A DNA stretch of 64,000 bases from Dyadobacter frigoris (lineage in GTDB: Bacteria > Bacteroidota > Bacteroidia > Cytophagales > Spirosomataceae): assembly GCF_005280585.1 (NCBI RefSeq), contig NZ_SZVO01000003.1:186001-250000 (forward strand), read 5' to 3'. The position numbers and the translations under genes are program-made. The notes under the pieces were generated by a model. That model did not search any database. It saw only the letters and a program-made list of their open reading frames with translations, and was not told the origin of the DNA. Below, piece after piece: positions 1 through 8,155 of the stretch (within the stretch, counting starts at the first letter, position 1; each line of letters opens with the position of its first letter).

Positions 1-1622
1 GCTATACCGGAAACTTCTTCAATAACACCGTTCGAATACTGAATCGGGTTAAGGTAAAATTCCAGCCACATTTCCCCGCCATTCGTCCTGTCAATCTTGA
101 ACTCAAAATACTGAGGTTCGCCGCGAAGTGCCTGACGGTATTTTGTTTCAAGCGCTCTTCTGTTTTTCTGCCCAACAATCCGCCAGCCAAATTTTTCAGC
201 ATTAATATTCAACGAAGGACGAACGCCAACCTGGCCTTCAACCAGATCCGCATAATTCAGGTTGAACGAAGTAAGCTGCAAACTTTTGTTAACCGACCAG
301 ATCAGGTGCGAACTGCTATCAAAAATAGCGTTCAACCGAGCCGCATATTTACTCAATTCCTCTTCACTCTGTTTACGCGCAATCGCCAAAGCAACCTGAC
401 CGGAAATAAATTCCAGTAATTCCAGATCACGCGCATCGAACATATTCGGGTCGTCATATGATTTGACACCGATAATTCCCGTAACTCTGTCGCCAATGCG
501 AAGCGGTACGCATAAAAGTAATTTCGGCGTTACGCCATACAGGTGAAGACTATTCGTTTTCGCCAGATTTTCAATATCTGAATCGGAAAGAAAAAGTGGT
601 TTATTTGATGCAATCGCATATTCAGTGACCCCATTTCCCAATCTCCGCCTTGTAAAACGTACGTTTCCTTTGAAATACTGATCAACATAATACGGAAAAT
701 ACAGATAACTTTTGCTTTGATCATAAAGTGCAATAAAGAAATTCTGGACGTCAATGATCTTGCCCAATTCCTGATGAATCGTATGATAAAAATCATCCAG
801 ATTTTGGGTATTGACCGTCCAGTTGGCAATACTATAATAAAGGCTTTGTGCTTTTTCTGCCCTTATCTTTTCCGTATAATCATTTAAAATACAACGAAAA
901 GCGGTCGGTTTTCCGTTATCAAAACGACAATTGACACTTCCTCCTACAAAAACTTTTTTCCCTTCCTTACTTAAAAAGACCGTTTCAAAATTGGCGTTGG
1001 CTTTCCCTTCACGAATCAAATCAAGCTGCGCTATGGCCGCGTCTTTGTATTGTGGATGCAGAATATCCTGCATACGCATGGAAGCGGTTTCATCCAGCCG
1101 GTAACCCAAAACTTCACGCCAGGCTTTATTTACAAAGATGAATTTTCCATCAATTGCAACAAGTTGAATTAAATCACTTGTGTTATCAACCAGATCCTGA
1201 AGCTGTGCATTCGATTTGGTGATAGAAGATTCCATCCGGCGTTTTCTGGTGATATCGTCACCAACTAATGTGATGTACAAAATCTTGTCATCCTCGTTTT
1301 GGATCAATACGGAATTGATCGAAAAAGTACGCAGCGTTCCCTTTTGCGCCAGAAACGGGACTTCACGCTGTTCCAGTTTTCGCTTTCCCTGAATTCCTTC
1401 TTCAAGCATCTGGCTGATCTCGTCTTCCTCATCTTTCGGGACAAGTTTATCGAAAATACTTTCCCCGATTAAATCCGATTCAAGCCAGCCGGTTTTCTTT
1501 ATAGCATAGGGACTAATCGCCCGAATAATAAAATCGGGCGTAAAAGTTACCCCGATCAAATTCAAATGTTGCAGCGTGGTGTGTATTGACTGCCAGTCAG
1601 TCAGTGATGATATCATTTCCAT
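1..1622 (-). CDS. PAS-PAS-GAF-PAS sensor protein, C-terminus cut by window edge
   Basis: The frame is open from the ATG at 1622 to the left edge, about 540 residues. An in-frame stop lies at 1644-1646, just upstream of the start. Reading in order I see a first PAS domain (about 10-130, ending near GDDITRKRR), a second PAS (about 140-260, with LVDNTSDLIQLV), a GAF domain (about 280-420, with GIIGVKSYDDP and FISGQVALAIARK) and a third PAS running into the edge. There is no signal peptide or membrane segment, so it is probably a cytosolic sensor. Proteins of this build usually end in a histidine kinase or cyclase domain, but the output domain is outside the window, so histidine kinase is only the likeliest guess. 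It is divergent from rsmA with 81 bp between the starts. Confidence 0.85.
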   Translation of the reverse strand, partial: MEMISSLTDWQSIHTTLQHLNLIGVTFTPDFIIRAISPYAIKKTGWLESDLIGESIFDKLVPKDEEDEISQMLEEGIQGKRKLEQREVPFLAQKGTLRTFSINSVLIQNEDDKILYITLVGDDITRKRRMESSITKSNAQLQDLVDNTSDLIQLVAIDGKFIFVNKAWREVLGYRLDETASMRMQDILHPQYKDAAIAQLDLIREGKANANFETVFLSKEGKKVFVGGSVNCRFDNGKPTAFRCILNDYTEKIRAEKAQSLYYSIANWTVNTQNLDDFYHTIHQELGKIIDVQNFFIALYDQSKSYLYFPYYVDQYFKGNVRFTRRRLGNGVTEYAIASNKPLFLSDSDIENLAKTNSLHLYGVTPKLLLCVPLRIGDRVTGIIGVKSYDDPNMFDARDLELLEFISGQVALAIARKQSEEELSKYAARLNAIFDSSSHLIWSVNKSLQLTSFNLNYADLVEGQVGVRPSLNINAEKFGWRIVGQKNRRALETKYRQALRGEPQYFEFKIDRTNGGEMWLEFYLNPIQYSNGVIEEVSGI

Positions 1623-1703
1623 AATTTGCCGGAAACCGTATTTTTAAGATTACTTCCTATTCTTTATTCGATAAATCTACGAATTAAGACGTAATTTTGG
1701 CTC

Positions 1704-2525
1704 GTGAAAATAAATTATAAAAAACAGAACGACTCGAAAGTTCGTGCCAAGAAACATTTGGGACAACATTTCCTTAAAGACATGAATATCGCCAACAAGA
1801 TTGTTGACGGTTTGAGTGGACATGGAGGATATAGTAAAGTATTGGAAATAGGCCCGGGGATGGGTGTATTGACGCAATTTTTGCTTCAAAAAACTAACTA
1901 TTCAACTTATGTAATTGAGATTGATACAGAATCCGTTGTCTATTTGAAAAAACATTATGAGGAATTAACCCCTCGGATTATTGAAGGTGATTTTCTTAAA
2001 TACGATACTTCGGAAGTATTTCCTGAACCTTTTGCAATTATTGGGAATTTCCCTTACAATATTTCTTCCCAGATCTTTTTCAAGGTTTTACAAATGCCTG
2101 ATCAGGTTCAGGAAGTGGTATGTATGCTGCAAAAGGAAGTGGCGCAGCGCATTGCATCTCCTCCCGGGAATAAGGATTATGGGATTTTGAGTGTTCTTTT
2201 GCAAGCGTTTTACGATATAACGTATCTGGTATCGGTTCCTCCCGGCGCTTTTGATCCACCTCCAAAAGTACAATCCGGTGTGATTCGTCTGGCCAGAAAT
2301 GCAACAAAGTCACTTGCATGTGATCAGAAATTATTTTTCCGGGTTGTAAAAACTGCTTTCAATCAACGCAGAAAAACGCTTCGGAATGCGCTTAAACCGA
2401 TTGGTGAAATGCCCGAACATCCGCTTTTGACAAAACGTGCTGAACAGCTTAGTGTTGCTGATTTTGTGGAATTAACCATCCTCGCAGAAGGTGTAATAAA
2501 AGCGAATCAGCAAGAAATATCCTGA
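1704..2525 (+). CDS. rsmA: 16S rRNA (adenine1518/1519-N6)-dimethyltransferase RsmA
   Basis: RsmA/KsgA dimethylates two adjacent adenines in the 3' hairpin of 16S rRNA late in 30S assembly, using S-adenosylmethionine. The 273-residue product has the family hallmark KKHLGQHFL (16-24), the SAM-binding motif VLEIGPGMG (46-54) and the catalytic GNFPY motif (114-118; N-[LI/F]-P-Y is typical). The C-terminal helical domain carries [12 protein letters not shown], also usual. Length is normal for the family. The start is a GTG, the only start codon ahead of the conserved N-terminus. A sequence fitting the Bacteroidota -7 element TAnnTTTG lies at 1692-1699, only 4 bp before the GTG, so the message could have a very short or no leader; this is inference. 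mgtE follows after 84 bp. Confidence 0.96.
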   Translation: MKINYKKQNDSKVRAKKHLGQHFLKDMNIANKIVDGLSGHGGYSKVLEIGPGMGVLTQFLLQKTNYSTYVIEIDTESVVYLKKHYEELTPRIIEGDFLKYDTSEVFPEPFAIIGNFPYNISSQIFFKVLQMPDQVQEVVCMLQKEVAQRIASPPGNKDYGILSVLLQAFYDITYLVSVPPGAFDPPPKVQSGVIRLARNATKSLACDQKLFFRVVKTAFNQRRKTLRNALKPIGEMPEHPLLTKRAEQLSVADFVELTILAEGVIKANQQEIS

Positions 2526-2609
2526 CAAGAGAATCGTTTTAGATACGCTTTTTAGCCCGACCAATTTAATCTCATCACTTTTCCATTACCCCTTTGCCAG
2601 TAAAGATTT

Positions 2610-3962
2610 ATGAATTTTGAGTTAACCAAAGAATACGTTGAACAAGTTCAGGAACTGATCGTCACTGAAAATCCCGAAGCCATTCGTACCAAAATGGCTG
2701 AGCTTTTTCCGGCCGACATAACTGGCTTGCTGTATGAATTGGAAACTACCGAAGCCAGATATCTGATCAATCAACTGGATACTGAACTTGGCGCGGAAAT
2801 TCTGGCAGCGCTGGATCCGAATGAAAGACGAGAATTTCTGGAAGCATTTACTTCAGAAGAAATCTCCCGTTATGTCAATCTTTTTGATTCGGATGATGCA
2901 GTGGATTTGCTGAATGAGCAACCAATTAGAGTTCGGGAAGAAGTTATTGCCTTACTGGAAGACCGCGAACAAGCGCGTTTCATTCTCGATCTGCTACATT
3001 ATGATGAAGATGTAGCGGGTGGTTTGATGCAGAAAGAGTTGGTAAAAGCCAATGTCAACTGGAATGTAAATCAATGTATTGAAGAACTAAGAAAACAGGC
3101 AGAAGATGTTGAAAAAGTATACGCTGTTTACGTTATTGATGACAATGGGATTTTGCTGGGAATACTTTCTCTAAAAAAAATCGTACTGGCAAATAAGGAT
3201 ACCAGAATTGAAAGTCTGTACGACAAAGATGTTATTTTTGTTGAAACTTATCGTCCGGCGGAGGAAGTTTCGGAACTTATGCAGCGTTATGACCTTGATG
3301 CTCTACCCGTTGTAAATGTTCAGGGAAAACTTTTAGGACGAATTACAATTGATGACGTTATCGATGTGATTACCGAGCAAGCTAATTCTGATACGTTGGC
3401 CATGGCCGGTATTACCGGAGATGTTGAAGAGGACGATACAATTTTCCAGCAAACCCGCGCACGTCTACCCTGGCTTTTGGTTGGGATGATGGGAGGAATT
3501 CTGGCAGCAAAATTTATCAGTTTCTTCGAAGGGGATCTCAAAATAATTCCGGCGATGGCTGCCTTCATTCCTATTATTGGTTCAACCGGGGGAAATGTTG
3601 GTATCCAGACATCATCGATTATTCTTCAAAGTATTGCCGATAAAACGGGTTTGGATATCAGTGTCTGGAATCGCCTCATCCGTATGTTTGCCGTAGCATC
3701 CATTAATGGCTTGATTATCAGCGGAATTGTATTCGGATTTAATTTACTGATTGGCAACGAATTACAACTTGCACTCGTTGTTTCGTCGGCCTTATTATCA
3801 GTTGTATTCCTGGCATCTTTTACCGGAACAGTCACACCTATTGTTTTGGATAGAATTGGCATAAATCCTGCTGTTGCTTCGGGGCCATTTATTACTACGG
3901 CCAATGATTTGATCGGTTATGGTGTGTATTTTGGACTGGCACATTTGCTATTGCATTTATAA
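2610..3962 (+). CDS. mgtE: MgtE-type magnesium channel/transporter
   Basis: MgtE is a homodimeric inner-membrane Mg2+ channel gated by its cytosolic domains. At 450 residues the protein has the usual length and order: a helical MgtE_N domain (about 1-130, rich in Asp/Glu and Leu), a CBS pair (about 135-255, with AVYVIDDNGILLGILSLKKIV and ALPVVNVQGKLLGRITIDDV), a plug helix, then a five-helix membrane domain from about 285. The pore region includes IPIIGSTGGNVGIQTSSI, the conserved G-N-x-G-x-Q stretch, and GTVTPIVLDRIGINPAVASGPFITT. No M-box riboswitch is recognisable upstream. The gene ends 13 bp before the convergent stop of sdaA. Confidence 0.95.
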   Translation: MNFELTKEYVEQVQELIVTENPEAIRTKMAELFPADITGLLYELETTEARYLINQLDTELGAEILAALDPNERREFLEAFTSEEISRYVNLFDSDDAVDLLNEQPIRVREEVIALLEDREQARFILDLLHYDEDVAGGLMQKELVKANVNWNVNQCIEELRKQAEDVEKVYAVYVIDDNGILLGILSLKKIVLANKDTRIESLYDKDVIFVETYRPAEEVSELMQRYDLDALPVVNVQGKLLGRITIDDVIDVITEQANSDTLAMAGITGDVEEDDTIFQQTRARLPWLLVGMMGGILAAKFISFFEGDLKIIPAMAAFIPIIGSTGGNVGIQTSSIILQSIADKTGLDISVWNRLIRMFAVASINGLIISGIVFGFNLLIGNELQLALVVSSALLSVVFLASFTGTVTPIVLDRIGINPAVASGPFITTANDLIGYGVYFGLAHLLLHL

Positions 3963-3975
3963 AAACAAATCTGAA

Positions 3976-5442
3976 TTAACACTCGCTCAAACTGATTGGA
4001 ATATTAATGGCCAAGCCGCCTTCGGAAGTTTCTTTATAGCGAAAATTCATATCAAGAGCCGTTTCCCACATCGTTTTCACGACGTTGTCCAATGAAACTT
4101 TTGCATTTTCAGGATTACTTTGCATAGCAAGCTGAGACGCTGTAATCGCTTTAATTGCGCCCATGGTATTTCTTTCAATACAAGGAATCTGTACCAATCC
4201 ACCGACAGGATCGCAGGTCATACCCAAATGATGCTCCATAGCAATTTCCGCCGCCATCATACATTGCTCAACAGTACCACCAGAAACTTCCGTCAGTCCG
4301 GCGGCAGCCATAGCAGAAGAAACCCCGATCTCAGCCTGACACCCGCCCATCGCCGCAGAAATGGTTGCTCCTTTTTTGAAAATACAGCCGATTTCACTCG
4401 CAGTTAACAGAAACCGGATAATGTCTTCATCTGTGCCGTTGCAAAAAATAAGATAATATTGTAAAACCGCAGGAATTACACCAGCCGATCCATTAGTTGG
4501 AGCTGTGACAACACGGCTGAAAGAAGCATTTTCTTCATTAACTGCCAAAGCGAAACAGCTTAACCAATCGAGCGTATATTTGAATCCATTGCCACTGGTT
4601 CGAATGGCATCAATCCATTCGTCATAGTTCCTGTATTCTTTTCCATTCAAAAGTTTCTTATTTAAAGTTGCTGCCCTGCGCTTTACATGTAATCCCCCTG
4701 ACAAAATCCCCTCATTATGACAGCCTTCATAAATGCTCTCTTTCATCACTCTCCAGATATTCAGCAACTCTGTCTTTATTTCATCCTCACTTCTCCATAC
4801 TTTTTCATTCTCATAAATAATATCAGAAATGACCATTCCGGTTTTCTGATGCCAGTTTAAAAGATCAGAAGCGTGATCAACAGGAAAAGGTAATTTTACG
4901 CAAGGGGTTGCCATTTCTTCCTTGTTTTCTCCTTTGATAACAAAACCACCACCTACAGAATAATAAGTTTCACTTATCGTTCCGCTTCCATGTGTATCTG
5001 CTGTAAAGGTTAAAGCATTAGGATGAAAAGGCAGTGATTCCCTCATTTGAAATATAATATCCACTTTGGGATTAAAATCAATTTCATTACTACCGCTTAA
5101 AATCAGTTTATTGTTATCGGCAATTTGGGATTTGATATTGTCGATCTGTTTGGTGTCCATCGTAACAGGATCATAACCGCTAAGTCCCAATTGAACAGCC
5201 AGGTCTGTTCCGTGGCCTTTTCCGGTTTTTGCCAATGAGCCATATAAATTGATTTTGACAGAAATTACCTCATCCAGACTCGTTATACTTTCTAATAACT
5301 TTACAAATAACTGCCCTGCCCGCCAAGGTCCTAATGTATGAGAACTGGACGGCCCAACACCGATCTTGAAAATATCAAAAACCGATATTCGCTCTTCCTT
5401 CACGGTCGATTTTCCAGCATTTGATTTATCTGTTACGATCAT
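3976..5442 (-). CDS. sdaA: L-serine ammonia-lyase, iron-sulfur type, single chain
   Basis: The enzyme converts L-serine to pyruvate and ammonia with a [4Fe-4S] cluster. The 488-residue chain fuses the beta-type domain (N-terminal, with [16 protein letters not shown] at about residue 31) to the alpha-type domain (from about residue 190). The alpha part has [23 protein letters not shown] and [19 protein letters not shown], which supply the conserved cluster-binding cysteines. The single-chain layout matches E. coli SdaA/SdaB rather than the two-subunit Gram-positive form. Several SD-like and alternative starts are absent; the ATG at 5442 gives a 30-residue lead before the first motif, slightly long but without a better Met. 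It stands alone, convergent with mgtE and divergent from dtd. Confidence 0.95.
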   Translation of the reverse strand: MIVTDKSNAGKSTVKEERISVFDIFKIGVGPSSSHTLGPWRAGQLFVKLLESITSLDEVISVKINLYGSLAKTGKGHGTDLAVQLGLSGYDPVTMDTKQIDNIKSQIADNNKLILSGSNEIDFNPKVDIIFQMRESLPFHPNALTFTADTHGSGTISETYYSVGGGFVIKGENKEEMATPCVKLPFPVDHASDLLNWHQKTGMVISDIIYENEKVWRSEDEIKTELLNIWRVMKESIYEGCHNEGILSGGLHVKRRAATLNKKLLNGKEYRNYDEWIDAIRTSGNGFKYTLDWLSCFALAVNEENASFSRVVTAPTNGSAGVIPAVLQYYLIFCNGTDEDIIRFLLTASEIGCIFKKGATISAAMGGCQAEIGVSSAMAAAGLTEVSGGTVEQCMMAAEIAMEHHLGMTCDPVGGLVQIPCIERNTMGAIKAITASQLAMQSNPENAKVSLDNVVKTMWETALDMNFRYKETSEGGLAINIPISLSEC

Positions 5443-5662
5443 CTGAAAATAATTTGCTTCTGTTCAAATACTTCCTTTTTACAATATACGACCCTTAACG
5501 CCGTGTTTCAAGATGTTCAGTATTATTTCCTGCTAATTTTGATATTGAAATAAAATTTACTGAAATGTATTCCTATTTTTATTTATTGTTATTTTGCCGA
5601 TGTAAGATTTTGTTTGTCAAAAGGAAAAACTTCGGTTTGGCACTTCATTTAATAATTCATTT

Positions 5663-6115
5663 ATGATCGCAGTAATTCAACGTGTCAGCGAAGCATCCGT
5701 AACGATTGAAGGAAAAGTTGAAGGCAAAATTGACGCCGGATTTTTAGTTTTACTTGGTATAACACATGAAGATACCAAAGAAGATATTGAGTGGCTTGGC
5801 AAGAAAATAATCGGGATGCGAATATTTGGTAATGAGGAAGGAAAGATGAATCTCGATTTGAAATCTGTGACCGGAAATATTCTTTTGATAAGTCAGTTTA
5901 CTTTACACGCCAGTACAAAAAAAGGAAACAGACCTTCATTTATAGATGCGGCACGACCGGAAGTTGCCATTCCATTGTATGAGCAAATGATTGAGTTTCT
6001 CAACAAAGAGCTGGAAAATCCAATTCAAACAGGAATTTTTGGAGCAGATATGAAGGTGGCTTTACTAAATGATGGCCCGGTTACCATTGTGATTGATTCT
6101 AAAAACAGAATTTAA
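5663..6115 (+). CDS. dtd: D-aminoacyl-tRNA deacylase
   Basis: DTD hydrolyses D-aminoacyl-tRNAs (and glycyl-tRNAAla) so that wrongly charged tRNAs are recycled. The 150-residue protein has normal length and begins MIAVIQRVSEASVTIEG, the typical N-terminus. The two motifs that build the chiral-proofreading active site at the dimer interface are visible: SQFTLHA (around residue 78) and NDGPVTIVID near the C-terminus, which holds the Gly-cisPro dipeptide. An MazG-like hydrolase starts 12 bp after the stop, so the two probably form an operon ending at the terminator at 6480-6518. Confidence 0.97.
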   Translation: MIAVIQRVSEASVTIEGKVEGKIDAGFLVLLGITHEDTKEDIEWLGKKIIGMRIFGNEEGKMNLDLKSVTGNILLISQFTLHASTKKGNRPSFIDAARPEVAIPLYEQMIEFLNKELENPIQTGIFGADMKVALLNDGPVTIVIDSKNRI

Positions 6116-6127
6116 TACTAATAAATT

Positions 6128-6454
6128 ATGACCCTTGACGAAGCACAAGAACAAGTCGATAACTGGATAAAAACCTATGGCGTTCGCTATTTTTCAGAGC
6201 TTACCAACATGACAATTTTGACCGAGGAAGTGGGTGAAGTAGCCCGGATTATGGCCAGAACTTATGGAGATCAGTCTTTCAAAAAGTCTGATATGGATAA
6301 AGATCTGGGAGACGAAATGGCCGATGTGCTTTGGGTTTTGATCTGTCTGGCGAATCAAACTGGGATTAATCTGACTGAGGCATTTGAAAAAAATCTGGCA
6401 AAGAAAACAGAACGGGATAAAGACCGGCATAAGGAAAATCCTAAGTTAGGCTAA
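6128..6454 (+). CDS. MazG-like nucleotide pyrophosphohydrolase
   Basis: A 108-residue all-alpha NTP pyrophosphohydrolase of the MazG/dUTPase-like fold. Metal ligands are arranged as expected: EEVGEVARIMA (first E-E-x-x-E helix) and DLGDEMADVLWVL (second E-x-x-D helix). Such small MazG-like proteins cleave (d)NTPs to NMP and PPi and are thought to clean the nucleotide pool; the substrate of this one cannot be told from sequence. The C-terminus is Lys/Arg-rich. It follows dtd closely and is probably co-transcribed with it. Confidence 0.85.
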   Translation: MTLDEAQEQVDNWIKTYGVRYFSELTNMTILTEEVGEVARIMARTYGDQSFKKSDMDKDLGDEMADVLWVLICLANQTGINLTEAFEKNLAKKTERDKDRHKENPKLG

Positions 6455-6479
6455 TCAATTTCATTAACCTTGACAAAAC

Positions 6480-6518
6480 AAAAAAGACTTCGAAGATTAT
6501 CCCTCCGAAGTCTTTTTT
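6480..6518. terminator. Bidirectional rho-independent terminator
   Basis: A perfect inverted repeat with arms at 6480-6492 (AAAAAAGACTTCG) and 6506-6518 and a 13-nt loop. The A-run on one side and T-run on the other let it serve both the dtd operon (+) and sucB (-), which converge here. Confidence 0.9.
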
Positions 6519-6535
6519 GTTAAATCTATTCAGAA

Positions 6536-8104
6536 TTACATATCAAGTAATAATCTCATTGGATCTTCAAGTAATTGTTTTACCCGAACCAGGAAGCTTA
6601 CTGAATCTTTTCCATCAATGATGCGGTGATCATAAGAAAGTGCCAGATACATAATCGGACGGATAACGATTTCTCCGTTTACCACCACAGCACGTTCAAC
6701 GATATTATGCATTCCCATAATCGCAGATTGTGGTGCATTGATAATCGGTGTTGAAAGCATTGATCCGAAAGTTCCACCGTTAGTGATTGTGAAAGTTCCG
6801 CCGGACATTTCATCCAAACCTAACTTTCCGTCACGGGCACGTACTGCCAGACGAACGATTTCTTTTTCAATAGCTGAGAAAGAAAGATCTTCTGCATTTC
6901 TGATAACCGGAACAACCAAACCACGTGGTGTAGAAACTGCGATTGAAATATCAGCGTAGTCATTGTAAACCAATTCTTCGCCGTCAATATATGCGTTTAC
7001 TACCGGGAAATCTTTCAAAGCAACCGTTACCGCTTTCACAAAGAATGACATAAAGCCTAAACCAACTTCATGTTTCTCTTTGAACTTGTCTTTGAATTTG
7101 TTACGAAGATCCATTACCGGTTTCATATCAACTTCATTGAAAGTTGTAAGCATTGCAGTTTCGTTTTTCACAGCCACAAGGCGTCTTGCGATTGTTTTAC
7201 GAAGCGACGACATCTTTTCACGACGCTGACCGCGCTCACCAGGAATTGCTACTTTTGCAGGAGCAGACGGTGCCGCAGATTTCGCTGCTGCAGGTTTAGC
7301 ACCCGCTTTTAAAGCATCATCTTTCATTATTCTTCCACCTGAACCAGAACCGTTCACATCCTTAGGATCGATTCCTTTTTCTGCCAAAATCTTGGCAGCA
7401 ACAGGAGAAGTATGTTTTTCTGTATATCCTTTATCAGCCTCGGCACCGTTGCTTGAAGGAGCTGCCGGCGCAGAAGCCGGAGCAGATGCAGAACTTCCGG
7501 CGCCTACTTCAATCGTACAAATTACTGCGCCGATCGGTAAAGTATCACCTTCTTTTCCAACAATTCTTAATGTACCAATTGCTTCTGATGGCAATTCAAA
7601 AGTTGCTTTATCAGATTCAAGTTCGCAGATAATTTCGTCCATTTCTACGTGGTCGCCATCCTTTTTGCTCCAGGAAGCAATGGTAACCTCTGTAATAGAC
7701 TCTCCTACTGCCGGAACTTTCATTTCATAAATTTTTGCCACAGTGGTACCTGCTGGTTCAGCAAGTGCTGCCGCTGCAACCGGTGCTTTTTCTTCTGCTT
7801 TTTCAGGAGCAGGAGCTGATGCCGGGGCCGCCGATGCGGCAGGCGCTGCAACAGAACCGCCACTACCGGCAGGATCGATCGTTGCGATTAATTCACCGAT
7901 ATTCAGGGTATCGCCTTCCTGTGCTTTAATATGCAAAACACCTTCCGATTCCGCAGTAAGTTCAAACGTTGCTTTATCTGAATCCAGTCCGCAAATTACC
8001 TCGTCCAACTTCACAAAATCACCGTCATTTTTGAACCAGTTTCCAATCGTAACCTCAGTAATTGACTCGCCAACCGGCGGTACTTTTATTTCAATTTCAG
8101 CCAT
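6536..8104 (-). CDS. sucB: 2-oxoglutarate dehydrogenase E2 (dihydrolipoyl succinyltransferase), two lipoyl domains
   Basis: E2 moves the succinyl group from the E1-bound intermediate to CoA in the TCA cycle. The 522-residue chain reads: lipoyl domain 1 (about 1-78, lipoyl-lysine motif [10 protein letters not shown]), an Ala/Pro-rich linker, lipoyl domain 2 (about 125-205, [10 protein letters not shown]), a second Ala/Pro/Ser linker, a peripheral subunit-binding domain (about 232-270, [22 protein letters not shown]), and the catalytic acyltransferase domain with the conserved [16 protein letters not shown]. coli SucB has one lipoyl domain; two make this protein longer. It lies 51 bp downstream of sucA, so an sucAB operon is likely. 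The neighbour and the D-K-A lipoyl sites favour the succinyl over the branched-chain or pyruvate enzymes. Confidence 0.94.
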   Translation of the reverse strand: MAEIEIKVPPVGESITEVTIGNWFKNDGDFVKLDEVICGLDSDKATFELTAESEGVLHIKAQEGDTLNIGELIATIDPAGSGGSVAAPAASAAPASAPAPEKAEEKAPVAAAALAEPAGTTVAKIYEMKVPAVGESITEVTIASWSKKDGDHVEMDEIICELESDKATFELPSEAIGTLRIVGKEGDTLPIGAVICTIEVGAGSSASAPASAPAAPSSNGAEADKGYTEKHTSPVAAKILAEKGIDPKDVNGSGSGGRIMKDDALKAGAKPAAAKSAAPSAPAKVAIPGERGQRREKMSSLRKTIARRLVAVKNETAMLTTFNEVDMKPVMDLRNKFKDKFKEKHEVGLGFMSFFVKAVTVALKDFPVVNAYIDGEELVYNDYADISIAVSTPRGLVVPVIRNAEDLSFSAIEKEIVRLAVRARDGKLGLDEMSGGTFTITNGGTFGSMLSTPIINAPQSAIMGMHNIVERAVVVNGEIVIRPIMYLALSYDHRIIDGKDSVSFLVRVKQLLEDPMRLLLDM

Positions 8105-8155
8105 TTTTACAGCAATATGATGAACGAATTATGTCTTTTATAACTAGTTGAATAC

